Positions 19,251-27,198 of a stretch of DNA of 64,000 nucleotides are shown one piece after another; within the stretch, counting starts at the first letter, position 1; every line of letters begins with the position of its first letter. This stretch comes from JANXQG01 sp963719885 (GTDB lineage: Bacteria > Planctomycetota > Planctomycetia > Pirellulales > Thermoguttaceae): positions 465,871 to 529,870 of the forward strand of contig CAVRDP010000018.1 in NCBI GenBank assembly GCA_963719885.1. Reading direction: 5' to 3'. The notes under the pieces were generated by a model. That model had not been told where the DNA came from. It saw only the letters and a program-made list of their open reading frames with translations, and ran no database searches. Position numbers and translations under genes: made by a program.

Positions 19251-19860
19251 GAAGGGGAGACGCGGGGATGCGGAGAGGGGAGCATGGAGCAATCCGCCCT
19301 CACCCCCGGCCTGGCCTGCTAAGAACTTCCGGGATTTGGATGGAATTTAATGGAATTCACTGTGCGGTTTTTGTGCCGTGTGCAATTTCCACGGCGCGGC
19401 GCGCAAACAAGAAAAGCGACTTCGAAAAATCCTCTGCGCCTAACCGTGCTCACTTTCGTAGATATAGATAGTGGGAGAGATATTGCCGCCACCAAGAACT
19501 TCTCCATGAGGAAAAAAAAACGAGAAGTAGGGTGCATGGAGAGGGCACGATTACGTGTCCCGTACCAGAAACGGTTGCGGATGCCGCGGGTACGAGAGCC
19601 GGGCCGTGTCCGGAAACGCAAGTACTTACGAGCAAAGCACTTGCGCGACTTGTTGCCGGACACTGTCCGGGAACGTTCCCGGACAAAGGACCGCAAAAAC
19701 GCCGGGACCGTTGTCGTAAGTTGTTTACACAACATGACTTGCGATCGCAGCGCAGACGCGTTTCCAGGCTGTCCGTCCGCCAGCGTTGCCGGACAAACCC
19801 ATGCACAGGAGGGGTTTTCGCGGACTTTCAGCGGCAAGGGGCGCTGCGTCCGCACGATCA

Positions 19861-19918
19861 CCCGGCATCAATGCCGGGCCTATTAGCGGCTAAAGCCGGA
19901 AATGGGCGTAAACGCCCA
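19861..19918. repeat. Cluster of three adjacent hairpins
   Basis: Perfect short palindromes follow one another: CCCGGCAT-CA-ATGCCGGG (19861-19878), CGGC-TAAA-GCCG (19887-19898) and TGGGCGT-AA-ACGCCCA (19903-19918). No T tract follows, so they are not ordinary terminators. Confidence 0.7.
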
Positions 19919-20008
19919 TCAGTCACATCTCTCCCGAACGAAAACGGGATACAAAACCAAGACACCACAGTTTGATTTTTTGGCAGTCCACCCCCGGCCC
20001 CTCTCCCG

Positions 20009-20031
20009 CGACCATGGGTACATGGTGCCCG
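20009..20031 (-). repeat. Dispersed palindromic element, intergenic copy with flanking duplication
   Basis: Reverse-complement copy (CGACCATGGGTACATGGTGC plus CCG). CCCTCTCCCG lies immediately on each side (19999-20008 and 20032-20041). Deleting the element and one flank leaves an ordinary inverted repeat (CCCTCTCCCG ... CGAGGGGAGAG). Confidence 0.75.
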
Positions 20032-20693
20032 CCCTCTCCCGAGTACAGGCGAGGGGAGAGGAGAAGAGGCGGCGACGAAGGAGGATTCGCCCCAGATCAG
20101 CAAGGATGATCTCGGCGCCGTCGGCGCCGCGTGCCAGGCCGAAATCGAGCGCCGCGAAAAGCCTGCGGCAGACGCGCAGCGCGAGTCCGCCGTACAGCCG
20201 GGCGACCAAGGGCGGCAAAATCTACCGGAAGAAAGAACCTTGCCGGAAGGGCGGGAGGCGAATTCGGCGGACGAGAGGAAATGGCCTGGCTGGCAAAAGA
20301 CGCGGATCGACGAAACGGGACAGGCCGTGTCCCCGCGCAGGGAAGATGACATACACTCCCAAGAGCGGCAACCCCCGGTTTCTGCGGGGTTTTCCACTCG
20401 GCAGCCACTTCCTGTGGTAGAATCGCGTTGTGCCGTCCGCGGTAGAACACGGCGAAAACGCGCGGCTGTGGTCTTCAATCGTCCCATTTTGATCGCAGCG
20501 GCCCGTGTCCGTGCAGCGGCCCACGCGAGTCGGAGTCGGCGCCACGGCAGGCAACTGCGGAAGGGCGTCGGCGCCGCGGCTGGGGACAGTGGGTAGAAAG
20601 TCGCTGAATAACGTCAATGATACGATTTGATCTTGGATAAGCCACCCGTAAATCAAAGGGGTTGGGGTGGCGGAGTGCAACCGGCAACATGGA

Positions 20694-20802
20694 AAGCGAA
20701 TCACGAAGACGCGAAAGAACGAAAACAGGAAAGGAATGCCAAGTGCAAGCGTGATGAATAATGTTTCGTGCTTTCGTTCTTTCGGGCTTTCGTGATTCGC
20801 TT
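20694..20802. repeat. Long inverted repeat upstream of metY
   Basis: Arms of 31 bases (20694-20724 and 20772-20802) pair with about three mismatches around a 47-base loop. The arms are built from AAGCGAATCACGAA and CGAAAGAACGAAA. It could be a terminator-like structure or a small nonautonomous element. Confidence 0.8.
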
Positions 20803-20879
20803 ATTCTTGCGTCGGCCTGCCTTTGATGATAAGATTCATAAACTTGCTAATCTATTGTCTTTCTTGAGAGGAATTCATC

Positions 20880-22181
20880 ATGCCTTCTGACTCCCCCCGT
20901 CCTCTTGGCCTCGGCACCCTGGCCCTACATGCGGGCCAGCAGCCGGACCCCACGACCGGTTCACGTGCAATGCCGATTCATCAGACCACGAGCTACGTGT
21001 TCAAGAGCACGGAGCATGCGGCAAACCTGTTCGCGCTGAAGGAGATGGGGTTTATCTACACCCGGCTGATGAACCCCACGACCGACGTCTTCGAGCAGCG
21101 GATGGCCGCCTTGGAAGGCGGTATCGGGGCCTTGGCCGTATCGAGCGGGCAGCAGGCGATTACCATCGCCCTGTTGAACCTGGCCCACTCCGGTTCGCAC
21201 ATTATTTCCGCGGCGGCCCTCTACGGTGGCACGATCACCTTGTTCGCCCAGACCTTCAAGCGCTTGGGAATCGATGTGACCTTCGTCGATGCCACCGATC
21301 CGCAGAGCATTGCCCGGGCCGTGAAGCCGAACACGCGGGCCGTTTACATCGAGTCGGTAGCCAATCCCAAGAACGACGTGTTGGATTTCGAGGCACTTGC
21401 CGACGTGGCCCACAAGCACGGCCTCCCGGTTGTGTGTGACAATACGGTATTGACCCCGATCCTGCTGCGGCCGTTCGACTATGGCATCGACATCACGATC
21501 TATAGCGCCACGAAGTTCATCGGCGGCCATGGCACGAGCATCGGCGGCGTGATTGTCGACAGCGGCAAGTTCGACTGGACTCGCGAGCCCGGCAAGTGGC
21601 CGCAGTTCACTCAGCCCGATGCCTCCTATCACGGCACGGTTTTCCATGATGCGATCGGGCAGTTGTGCTACATCATCACCTGCCGCACGCATTGGCTCCG
21701 CGACCTGGGCGGGGCGCTGAGCCCGTTCAACAGCTTCCTTTTCCTGCAAGGGCTGGAGACCTTGCACTTGCGGATGCCGCGGCACAGCGAGAACGCCCTG
21801 GCGCTGGCCAAGCATCTGGAGTCGCATCCGCTGGTGACCTGGGTCAATTATCCGGGCTTGCCTTCGCATCCCGGCTACAAGCTGGGGCAGAAGTACCTTT
21901 GCAAAGGCGCGGGGGCGATCCTCGGCTTCGGCATCAAGGGTGGCCGGGTGGCCGGGCAGAAGTTTATCGAGTCGGCCAAGCTGGCCTCGCATTTGGCCAA
22001 TATCGGCGACGCCAAGACGCTGATCATCCATCCCGCCTCGACCACCCACAGCCAGCAGACCTCCGCCGAACTGGCCGGCGCCGGCGTGACCGAAGACTAC
22101 GTCCGGGTGAGTGCCGGGCTGGAAGACATCGAGGACATCAAGGCTGATTTTGACCAGGCGCTGGCGGCCTCGCAAGGGTAG
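20880..22181 (+). CDS. metY: O-acetylhomoserine sulfhydrylase
   Basis: 433 residues, the usual length of the Cys/Met-metabolism PLP family. The PLP-lysine motif is YSATKFIGGHGTSIGG; other hallmarks are IYTRLMNPTTDVFEQRMAAL, SSGQQAITIALLNL and the end HPASTTHSQQTSAEL typical of the O-acetylhomoserine branch. It makes homocysteine (or methionine) from O-acetylhomoserine and sulfide (or methanethiol). GAGAGGAATTC precedes the ATG. metX, which supplies the substrate, follows 43 bases downstream, so this is a direct-sulfhydrylation operon. No SAM or cobalamin riboswitch was recognised upstream. Confidence 0.92.
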   Translation: MPSDSPRPLGLGTLALHAGQQPDPTTGSRAMPIHQTTSYVFKSTEHAANLFALKEMGFIYTRLMNPTTDVFEQRMAALEGGIGALAVSSGQQAITIALLNLAHSGSHIISAAALYGGTITLFAQTFKRLGIDVTFVDATDPQSIARAVKPNTRAVYIESVANPKNDVLDFEALADVAHKHGLPVVCDNTVLTPILLRPFDYGIDITIYSATKFIGGHGTSIGGVIVDSGKFDWTREPGKWPQFTQPDASYHGTVFHDAIGQLCYIITCRTHWLRDLGGALSPFNSFLFLQGLETLHLRMPRHSENALALAKHLESHPLVTWVNYPGLPSHPGYKLGQKYLCKGAGAILGFGIKGGRVAGQKFIESAKLASHLANIGDAKTLIIHPASTTHSQQTSAELAGAGVTEDYVRVSAGLEDIEDIKADFDQALAASQG

Positions 22182-22224
22182 AGTGCCCTTTTCCCCGCTT
22201 CCGCCGTCCTATACACTTGAACGC

Positions 22225-24052
22225 ATGGCGACCGACACTTGTGTTTTCGATAGCAGCGACAGCATTCGCTCGGCGGTTCCGCTGAAATATGCCCAATATA
22301 TTACCTTTCAGGAACCTCTCGCCCTTAAAGAGGGGGGTTGCCTGCCAGTAGTGCGGGTGGCCTACGAGACCTACGGCACACTCAGCCCCGCAGCCGATAA
22401 CGCCGTTCTGATCTGCCACGCCCTGTCGGGTGATTCGCACGTCGCCCAGCATGATGCCGACGACACGGCCGGCTGGTGGGACCTCGTCGTCGGGCCGGGG
22501 AAACCGATCGACACCGACCGTTATTTCGTTATTTGCCCGAACTTGTTGGGCGGTTGTCGCGGTACAACGGGGCCCAATAGCGTCAACCCGGAAACAGGCA
22601 GGCCCTACGGTGCCGATTTTCCAACTATTACTGTGCGCGACATGGTCAACGTCCAGAAAATGCTGGTCGAGCATTTGGGCATCCGCCGGCTGCGGGCCGT
22701 GGTGGGCGGATCGCTGGGCGGGCAACTGGCCCTGACCTGGGCCACGCAGTTGCCGTCGATGGTGGCCGGAACTATGGCCTTGGCGACCTCGCCGCGGTTG
22801 ACCAGTCAGGCCATGGCCTTCGATGTCGTCGGCCGCAACGCCATCCTTCGCGACCCGGCCTACCAGGACGGCCAGTACTACGGCAGTGGCTCGGGACCGA
22901 CGGTTGGCCTGTCGATCGCACGCATGCTGGGCCACATCACGTATCTCTCGCGCGAGGCGATGATCGAGAAGTTCGACGCCCATCGCCTGCAGCCCCGGCA
23001 AGTGCAGACGGAGTTCGAAACCCGCTTTTCGGTCGGCTCGTACCTGGCCTACCAGGGCGACAAGTTCGTCGAGCGTTTCGACGCCAACAGCTATCTCGCG
23101 CTCACCATGGCCATCGACCTGTTCGACCTGGGCGATGCCCACGAGGAACTTCGCCGGGCCTTGTCCACTTCGCAGTGCCGCTGGCTATTGATGAGTTTTT
23201 CGACCGACTGGCTCTTCCCGCCGTTCCAGTCGGAAAAGATGGTCAACGCCCTGATCGCCGAAGGCAAGCCGGTGAGCTATTGCAACGTGAGGAGCAATTG
23301 CGGCCACGACGCCTTCCTGCTGGCCGACGAGTTGCCGATCTACGGCGAGACGATGCGGGCCTTCCTGGCGAATCTCGACATTGGCACGCCGGCCGACGAC
23401 ACGCTTGCCGACGTGGCCCTGGATGATTTAAGCTGCCAGGATCCGACGAGCATCTTCCACAGCCGCCGCTTGGACTATGACTCCATCGTCGAGCTGATCC
23501 CGCCCGGCGCCAGCGTGTTGGATCTCGGTTGCGGCAACGGCGGACTCTTAGCCCGATTGCGCCGCCAGGGCTGCCGGAAGATCATGGGCATCGAGCTCGA
23601 CGAAAAGGCGATCCTGGCCTGCGTCCGCCGTGGGCTGGAACGTCGTGCAGGCCGACTTGGACCACGGGCTGTCGGCCTTCGCCGATCGGCAGTTCGACTT
23701 CGTCGTGCTCTCGCAGACGTTGCAGGCGGTGATGGACGTGCAGGGCGTGCTCCAGGAGATCCTCCGCGTCGGCCGGCAGGGGATCATCAGCTTTCCCAAC
23801 ATCGGCTACTGGAAGCTGCGCAAGCATCTTTCCGAAGAAGGCCGCGCTCCGCGTGCCGGGTCGCTCTTGGGCTACCACTGGCACAACTCGCCCAACGTTC
23901 GCTTCCTTTCCATCGCCGACTTCGAAGATTTTTGCCGCGACAACAAGATCAAGATCCACCAGCAGATCGCGCTCGATACGGAGGCCGGCTGCAAGGTTGA
24001 CGACGATCCGAATTTGAATGCCGACATGGCGATCGTGGTGATCAGCCGGTGA
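22225..24052 (+). CDS. metX: MetX-MetW fusion: homoserine O-acetyltransferase plus methyltransferase-like domain, frameshifted
   Basis: ATG at 22225. Residues ~15-385 are MetX: HALSGDSHV, ICPNLLGGCRGTTGP, nucleophile Ser in VVGGSLGGQ, catalytic Asp in FSTDWLFPP and His in NCGHDAF. It acetylates homoserine (some relatives use succinyl-CoA). From ~415 a MetW-like SAM-methyltransferase domain begins: SVLDLGCGNGGLLARL. That frame breaks near 23633 in a GGG run; the next frame carries WNVVQADLDHGLSAFADRQF, DFVVLSQTLQAV and FPNIGYWKLRKHL and ends at 24052. Removing one G gives one ~609-residue protein. MetW normally follows MetX as a separate gene. A pathway gene like this is unlikely to be dead, so an indel error is suspected. 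Confidence 0.85.
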
Positions 24053-24153
24053 AGGAGAGCATGTCGCGCAACCTTGACGGACACACATCCCAAACGTACA
24101 TTGGAAATAGGAAATAGAAGTTCGCGTTACGCTCGCTCTTGAAAGTTGGTCGC

Positions 24154-24429
24154 ATGACATTTTCGGTAATCGTCAGTCCGCTGGAGGACCGGTTCACCGC
24201 CGCATTGGTTGGCGAGCCGGAAGTTCGAGCCGTCGGCCGGACTCGCGAGGCCGCGATCGCGGCGCTCAAGGCTGAGGTTCGTCAGCGGGTTGAGTGCGGC
24301 GAGTTGATTGCGCTCGATTTCGACTCCGTCGGCATCACCAGCCTGGCTGGCAAATATCGCGACGATCCGACTCTGGAAGACATCTGCGCGGAGGCGTACC
24401 GAGAGCGTGATGCTGAGACCTCGCAATGA
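24154..24429 (+). CDS. Small antitoxin-like protein
   Basis: 91 residues from the ATG at 24154. MTFSVIVSPLEDRFTAALVG followed by TREAAIAALKAEVRQRV resembles HicB-type or related type II antitoxin beta-alpha folds; the tail ITSLAGKYRDDPTLEDICAE looks like a toxin-wrapping segment. Its stop overlaps the ATG of a 19-codon frame (ATGA) that starts like a PIN toxin, so it is probably the antitoxin of a pair whose toxin is lost. The family assignment is tentative. Confidence 0.6.
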   Translation: MTFSVIVSPLEDRFTAALVGEPEVRAVGRTREAAIAALKAEVRQRVECGELIALDFDSVGITSLAGKYRDDPTLEDICAEAYRERDAETSQ

Positions 24430-24485
24430 CGGTCTTCGACACGGATTTAGTATTGCACCCGATGTCCCACGAACGTCATCATTGA
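24426..24485 (+). pseudogene. PIN-toxin N-terminal remnant
   Basis: A 19-codon frame, MTVFDTDLVLHPM..., starts within the antitoxin stop and resembles the first strand of VapC proteins with the first metal-binding Asp (FDTD). It stops after ERHH; no PIN continuation was seen in the next 100 bases in any frame. The toxin appears deleted rather than just shifted. Confidence 0.45.
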
Positions 24486-24596
24486 AATGCTTACATAACC
24501 ACGTCATACTGACAGCGTTCCTCGGCCGTTGGGGATCGTTCGCCCAGCAGCCAACGCGGAAAAGAAACGCTGAGGTCAAGCAAGCGGAGGTAAGCC

Positions 24597-25739
24597 ATGA
24601 CCCGAGTGCTTTGGTTTGTTTTTCTAGGCCTTGCCGCAACACGGCCATTGGAGTCAGCCCAAGAACCTAAATTGCGGCAAACTCTCGAAGGGCACACCGC
24701 CCAACTCTACTCTGTGGTATTTAGTCCTGACAGCAAGACGCTGGCCTCGGGTAGCGCAGATCACACGATCAAACTTTGGGACGTGGCTACGGGCAGAAAC
24801 ACTGCGACGCTTAGTGGGCATACCGATGAGGTGATGTTCTTGGCGTTCAGCCCCGGCGGCAAGACCTTGGCATCTGGGGCTGGGGACAAGTTGATTAAGC
24901 TCTGGGACGTGGCGACTGGCAAGACTATCGCAACCCTCGAAGGACATACCGATGTTGTCTCGTCCGTAGCATTTGACCATGATGGTGATACGCTGGCATC
25001 CGGGAGTTGGGACAAGACCATAAAGCTCTGGGACGTGGCGACAAGCAAGCATGTCGCCACCCTCAGAAATACAAATGGCGTGCTGTCAGTAGCGTTCAGT
25101 CCCGACGGCAAGACGTTGGCCTCAGCGGCGGCATTCGGAGATAAAGACCGGACAATCAGGTTGTGGGATGTGGCGACTCGCAAGAAGACCACCGCCCTCG
25201 ACGCGGTCACAATTTCTCCCGATTGCTTGGTATTTAGCCGCGATGGGAAGACGCTGGCTTCTGTGTGCGGCCTTAAGATCAGGCTCTGGGACGTGGCTAC
25301 CGGTAAGAACACTACTACGCTAACAGGACATACACGAAAAATTTGGTCCCTGGCATTTAGTCCCGACGACAACACGCTGGCCTCGGGGGCAGGAATCGCT
25401 GATGAAGACAACGCGATCAAGCTATGGGATTTGGAGACCGGCAAGAACACATGCACCCTCACAGGCCACACGTATTCCGTTACCTCCGTGGCGTTCAGCC
25501 CCAACGGGCGGACGCTGGCTTCGGGGAGCAACGACAAGACGATCAAGCTATGGGACATTCCGACACCTGAGTTTAGAACTTGGAGGGATTCAACCGGAAA
25601 CCACAGCGTTAAGGCCAAGTTTGACGGATTGGCATCCGGGAAGGTCAAGCTGATTAGGAAGGATGGAACCGTGATTCAAGTGCCTGTCGAGAAACTTTCC
25701 GACGCGGATCAAGAATGGATCAAGGTTGAAAAGAACTGA
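24597..25739 (+). CDS. Exported WD40-repeat protein with C-terminal SHD1 domain
   Basis: 380 residues. Residues 1-20 look like a signal peptide (FVFLGLAATRPLESAQ). About seven WD40 blades follow, each with GHT...V.S.AFSPDGKTLASGS.D.TIKLWD, enough to close a beta-propeller. The last ~55 residues (FRTWRDSTGNHSVKAKF...VQVPVEKLSDADQEWI) form an SHD1 domain, an SLA1-homology module common in planctomycete exported proteins. It is probably a periplasmic scaffold. Two other SHD1 proteins lie at 53199 and 53888. Confidence 0.85.
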   Translation: MTRVLWFVFLGLAATRPLESAQEPKLRQTLEGHTAQLYSVVFSPDSKTLASGSADHTIKLWDVATGRNTATLSGHTDEVMFLAFSPGGKTLASGAGDKLIKLWDVATGKTIATLEGHTDVVSSVAFDHDGDTLASGSWDKTIKLWDVATSKHVATLRNTNGVLSVAFSPDGKTLASAAAFGDKDRTIRLWDVATRKKTTALDAVTISPDCLVFSRDGKTLASVCGLKIRLWDVATGKNTTTLTGHTRKIWSLAFSPDDNTLASGAGIADEDNAIKLWDLETGKNTCTLTGHTYSVTSVAFSPNGRTLASGSNDKTIKLWDIPTPEFRTWRDSTGNHSVKAKFDGLASGKVKLIRKDGTVIQVPVEKLSDADQEWIKVEKN

Positions 25740-25895
25740 GTTACATTGCCTTGTTCAAACAAATTTGGCGTTGAACGATCAAAGGGGCAGGAGACGCTGA
25801 TAGCAATAATTCACAAGAGGAAGGTGATTAACGGAACGGCAATGAAAGTACGTATCTGCGAAGTCGGAGGTAAGGTCTAACAAAGGAGACTCTCA

Positions 25896-26318
25896 ATGAT
25901 TGACGAATATGAAGCTGAGGCAGCCATCCAGGATCTGGCGAACAGGTTGCCCGAAGAATCCGACGAAATGGTCGGTATAATGGTCGATTGCAATGCCGTG
26001 GCGCCCGACGCTTCGATCGTGGACCACAGGGAGTGGCGTGGGACTGGCGGCATTCCGCATTTCTGTGCAACGATCCACTACAAGGGCGAAGGAGGCGATC
26101 ACTTAATCGGAGGAGACTATATCGAAGTCAAGGTCAAAGGCATATTCAAGCAAGCGCGAAGTGGCCTCTCGGTCATCGAATATCATTTCGAGGAATGCCG
26201 CGTAGTTGATCCTCGCGAGAGATACGTGAGGCCATATTGCAAAGGGCCGGTGCCGATCGAGGATACGTCGATCCCCACCGTTGACGCATGCGGGTTCAAT
26301 GATTATAGTTCTTGGTAG
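25896..26318 (+). CDS. Hypothetical protein
   Basis: 140 residues, acidic, no signal peptide. It begins MIDEYEAEAAIQDLANRLPE, has a middle with GIPHFCATIHYKGEGGDH and ends with PYCKGPVPIEDTSIP. AAAGGAG lies upstream of the ATG. No family is recognised. It stands at the head of a run of small same-strand genes (25896-27182) with short gaps, probably an accessory operon. Confidence 0.55.
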   Translation: MIDEYEAEAAIQDLANRLPEESDEMVGIMVDCNAVAPDASIVDHREWRGTGGIPHFCATIHYKGEGGDHLIGGDYIEVKVKGIFKQARSGLSVIEYHFEECRVVDPRERYVRPYCKGPVPIEDTSIPTVDACGFNDYSSW

Positions 26319-26355
26319 TGATCTAATAGGATGGCCCGTTGTGGAAGGTTGGAGT

Positions 26356-26583
26356 ATGAAGGAAGCGTGTCATTATGATGAAATGAAGGCCCGGTTCCCC
26401 GACGAATGGGTGTTAGTCGGCGATCCGGAGACCGACGAGAATATGCAGGTGCTTGCCGGCGAAGTTCTGTGGCACACCAAGGATCGCGATGAGCTTTACC
26501 GCAAAGCCAGGGAGCTTCGGCCGCGGGAAAGCGCCATCCTTTACTTCGGCCAGATTCCGGACGATGTGGCGGTTGTACTGTGA
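26356..26583 (+). CDS. Small hypothetical protein preceding the retropepsin-like gene
   Basis: 75 residues from the ATG at 26356 with GGAAGGTTGGAG upstream. It reads MKEACHYDEMKARFPDEWVL, VGDPETDENMQVLAGEVLWH, then a charged helix and ILYFGQIPDDVAVVL. The layout (WVLV.D.E....V..G.V..H..DR.E...K) resembles small DUF-type proteins often paired with a retropepsin-like gene, and that gene follows with a 4-base overlap. The same pairing recurs at 46937-47661. Function unknown. Confidence 0.6.
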   Translation: MKEACHYDEMKARFPDEWVLVGDPETDENMQVLAGEVLWHTKDRDELYRKARELRPRESAILYFGQIPDDVAVVL

Positions 26584-26961
26584 GCGCACTGTTCGATCCG
26601 ACGAGTGGGCTTGTTGTCGTGTTCTGCCGACTTGGCGGCGCACGGCAGGGCCGTCGCTCGCCTCGCATTGGATACGGGCGCAACGCGATCGATGATCAAT
26701 TGGGATCTGGCTGTCCTGCTGGGGTATGATCCGGCTGTTTCGCGCAACCGGGTCCAGTTTACCACGGGCAGCGCGGTGGAGTTCGCTCCCCGGATTCTGG
26801 TCGAGTCGATCGAGGCGATTGGCAGAGTACGCCGAGACTTCCCATTCTTGTGCCACACGCTCCCGCCATCCGCCACGGTGGACGGGCTGTTGGGCCTCGA
26901 CTTCCTGCGCGGAAACCGATTGGTCGTCGACTTCCAGATCGGAACCGTTGAGTTGGACTAA
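26580..26961 (+). CDS. Retropepsin-like aspartyl protease, frameshifted
   Basis: The GTG at 26580 begins MSALFDPTSGLVVV; the continuation RLALDTGATRSMINWDLAVL, then FPFLCHTLP and GLLGLDFLRGNRLVVDF lies in another frame. Dropping one T near 26620 joins them into ~126 residues. ALDTGAT is the single catalytic motif of retropepsin-type proteases, which act as dimers. The partner upstream overlaps its start. Substrate unknown. Confidence 0.65.
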
Positions 26962-26963
26962 GT

Positions 26964-27182
26964 ATGGATAAGGTAAGAGTTTATTACGACCGTAAAGGCA
27001 ATTCGCTTAGCGTCTGGTTCGACGACCCCAAGAAGGAGCACATTTGCGAAGAAATGCATGACAACGTCGTGCTGATCAAGGATCGTCGCGGGCGGGTCAT
27101 TGGATTCGAGCGGCTGAACTACCGGACGGCCAAGCAGCGGGAAGATGATATGCCGATTCCATTCGAAGTACAAATGGTCTGA
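26964..27182 (+). CDS. DUF2283-like small protein
   Basis: 72 residues, two bases after the retropepsin-like gene. VRVYYDRKGNSLSVWFDD then NVVLIKDRRGRVIGFERLNY is the DUF2283 pattern, a small beta-rich fold of unknown function often near toxin-antitoxin or accessory genes. It ends 16 bases before the methyltransferase gene and may share its transcript. Confidence 0.7.
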   Translation: MDKVRVYYDRKGNSLSVWFDDPKKEHICEEMHDNVVLIKDRRGRVIGFERLNYRTAKQREDDMPIPFEVQMV

Positions 27183-27198
27183 GCCGCCGAGTATCCTC

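Larger units (their letters stand above)
19251..20693. other. Gene-poor region with hairpins and possible gene remnants
   Basis: No convincing gene. Frames of 100-200 codons overlap on both strands with skewed, low-complexity translations. One plus-strand frame (about 20042-20596) has a more protein-like stretch (ISKDDLGAVGAACQAEIERR ... ADERKWPGW) without a credible start; it may be the tail of a lost gene. The region holds three consecutive hairpins and one copy of the dispersed palindromic element. Confidence 0.5.

Noticed and set aside
19350..19886. 178-codon frame in the gene-poor region
   Set aside because: Basic, low-complexity translation with an overlapping frame of equal length on the other strand and no ribosome site.
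20600..20880. SAM or cobalamin riboswitch before metY
   Set aside because: No recognisable SAM core or B12 box; only the long inverted repeat is present.
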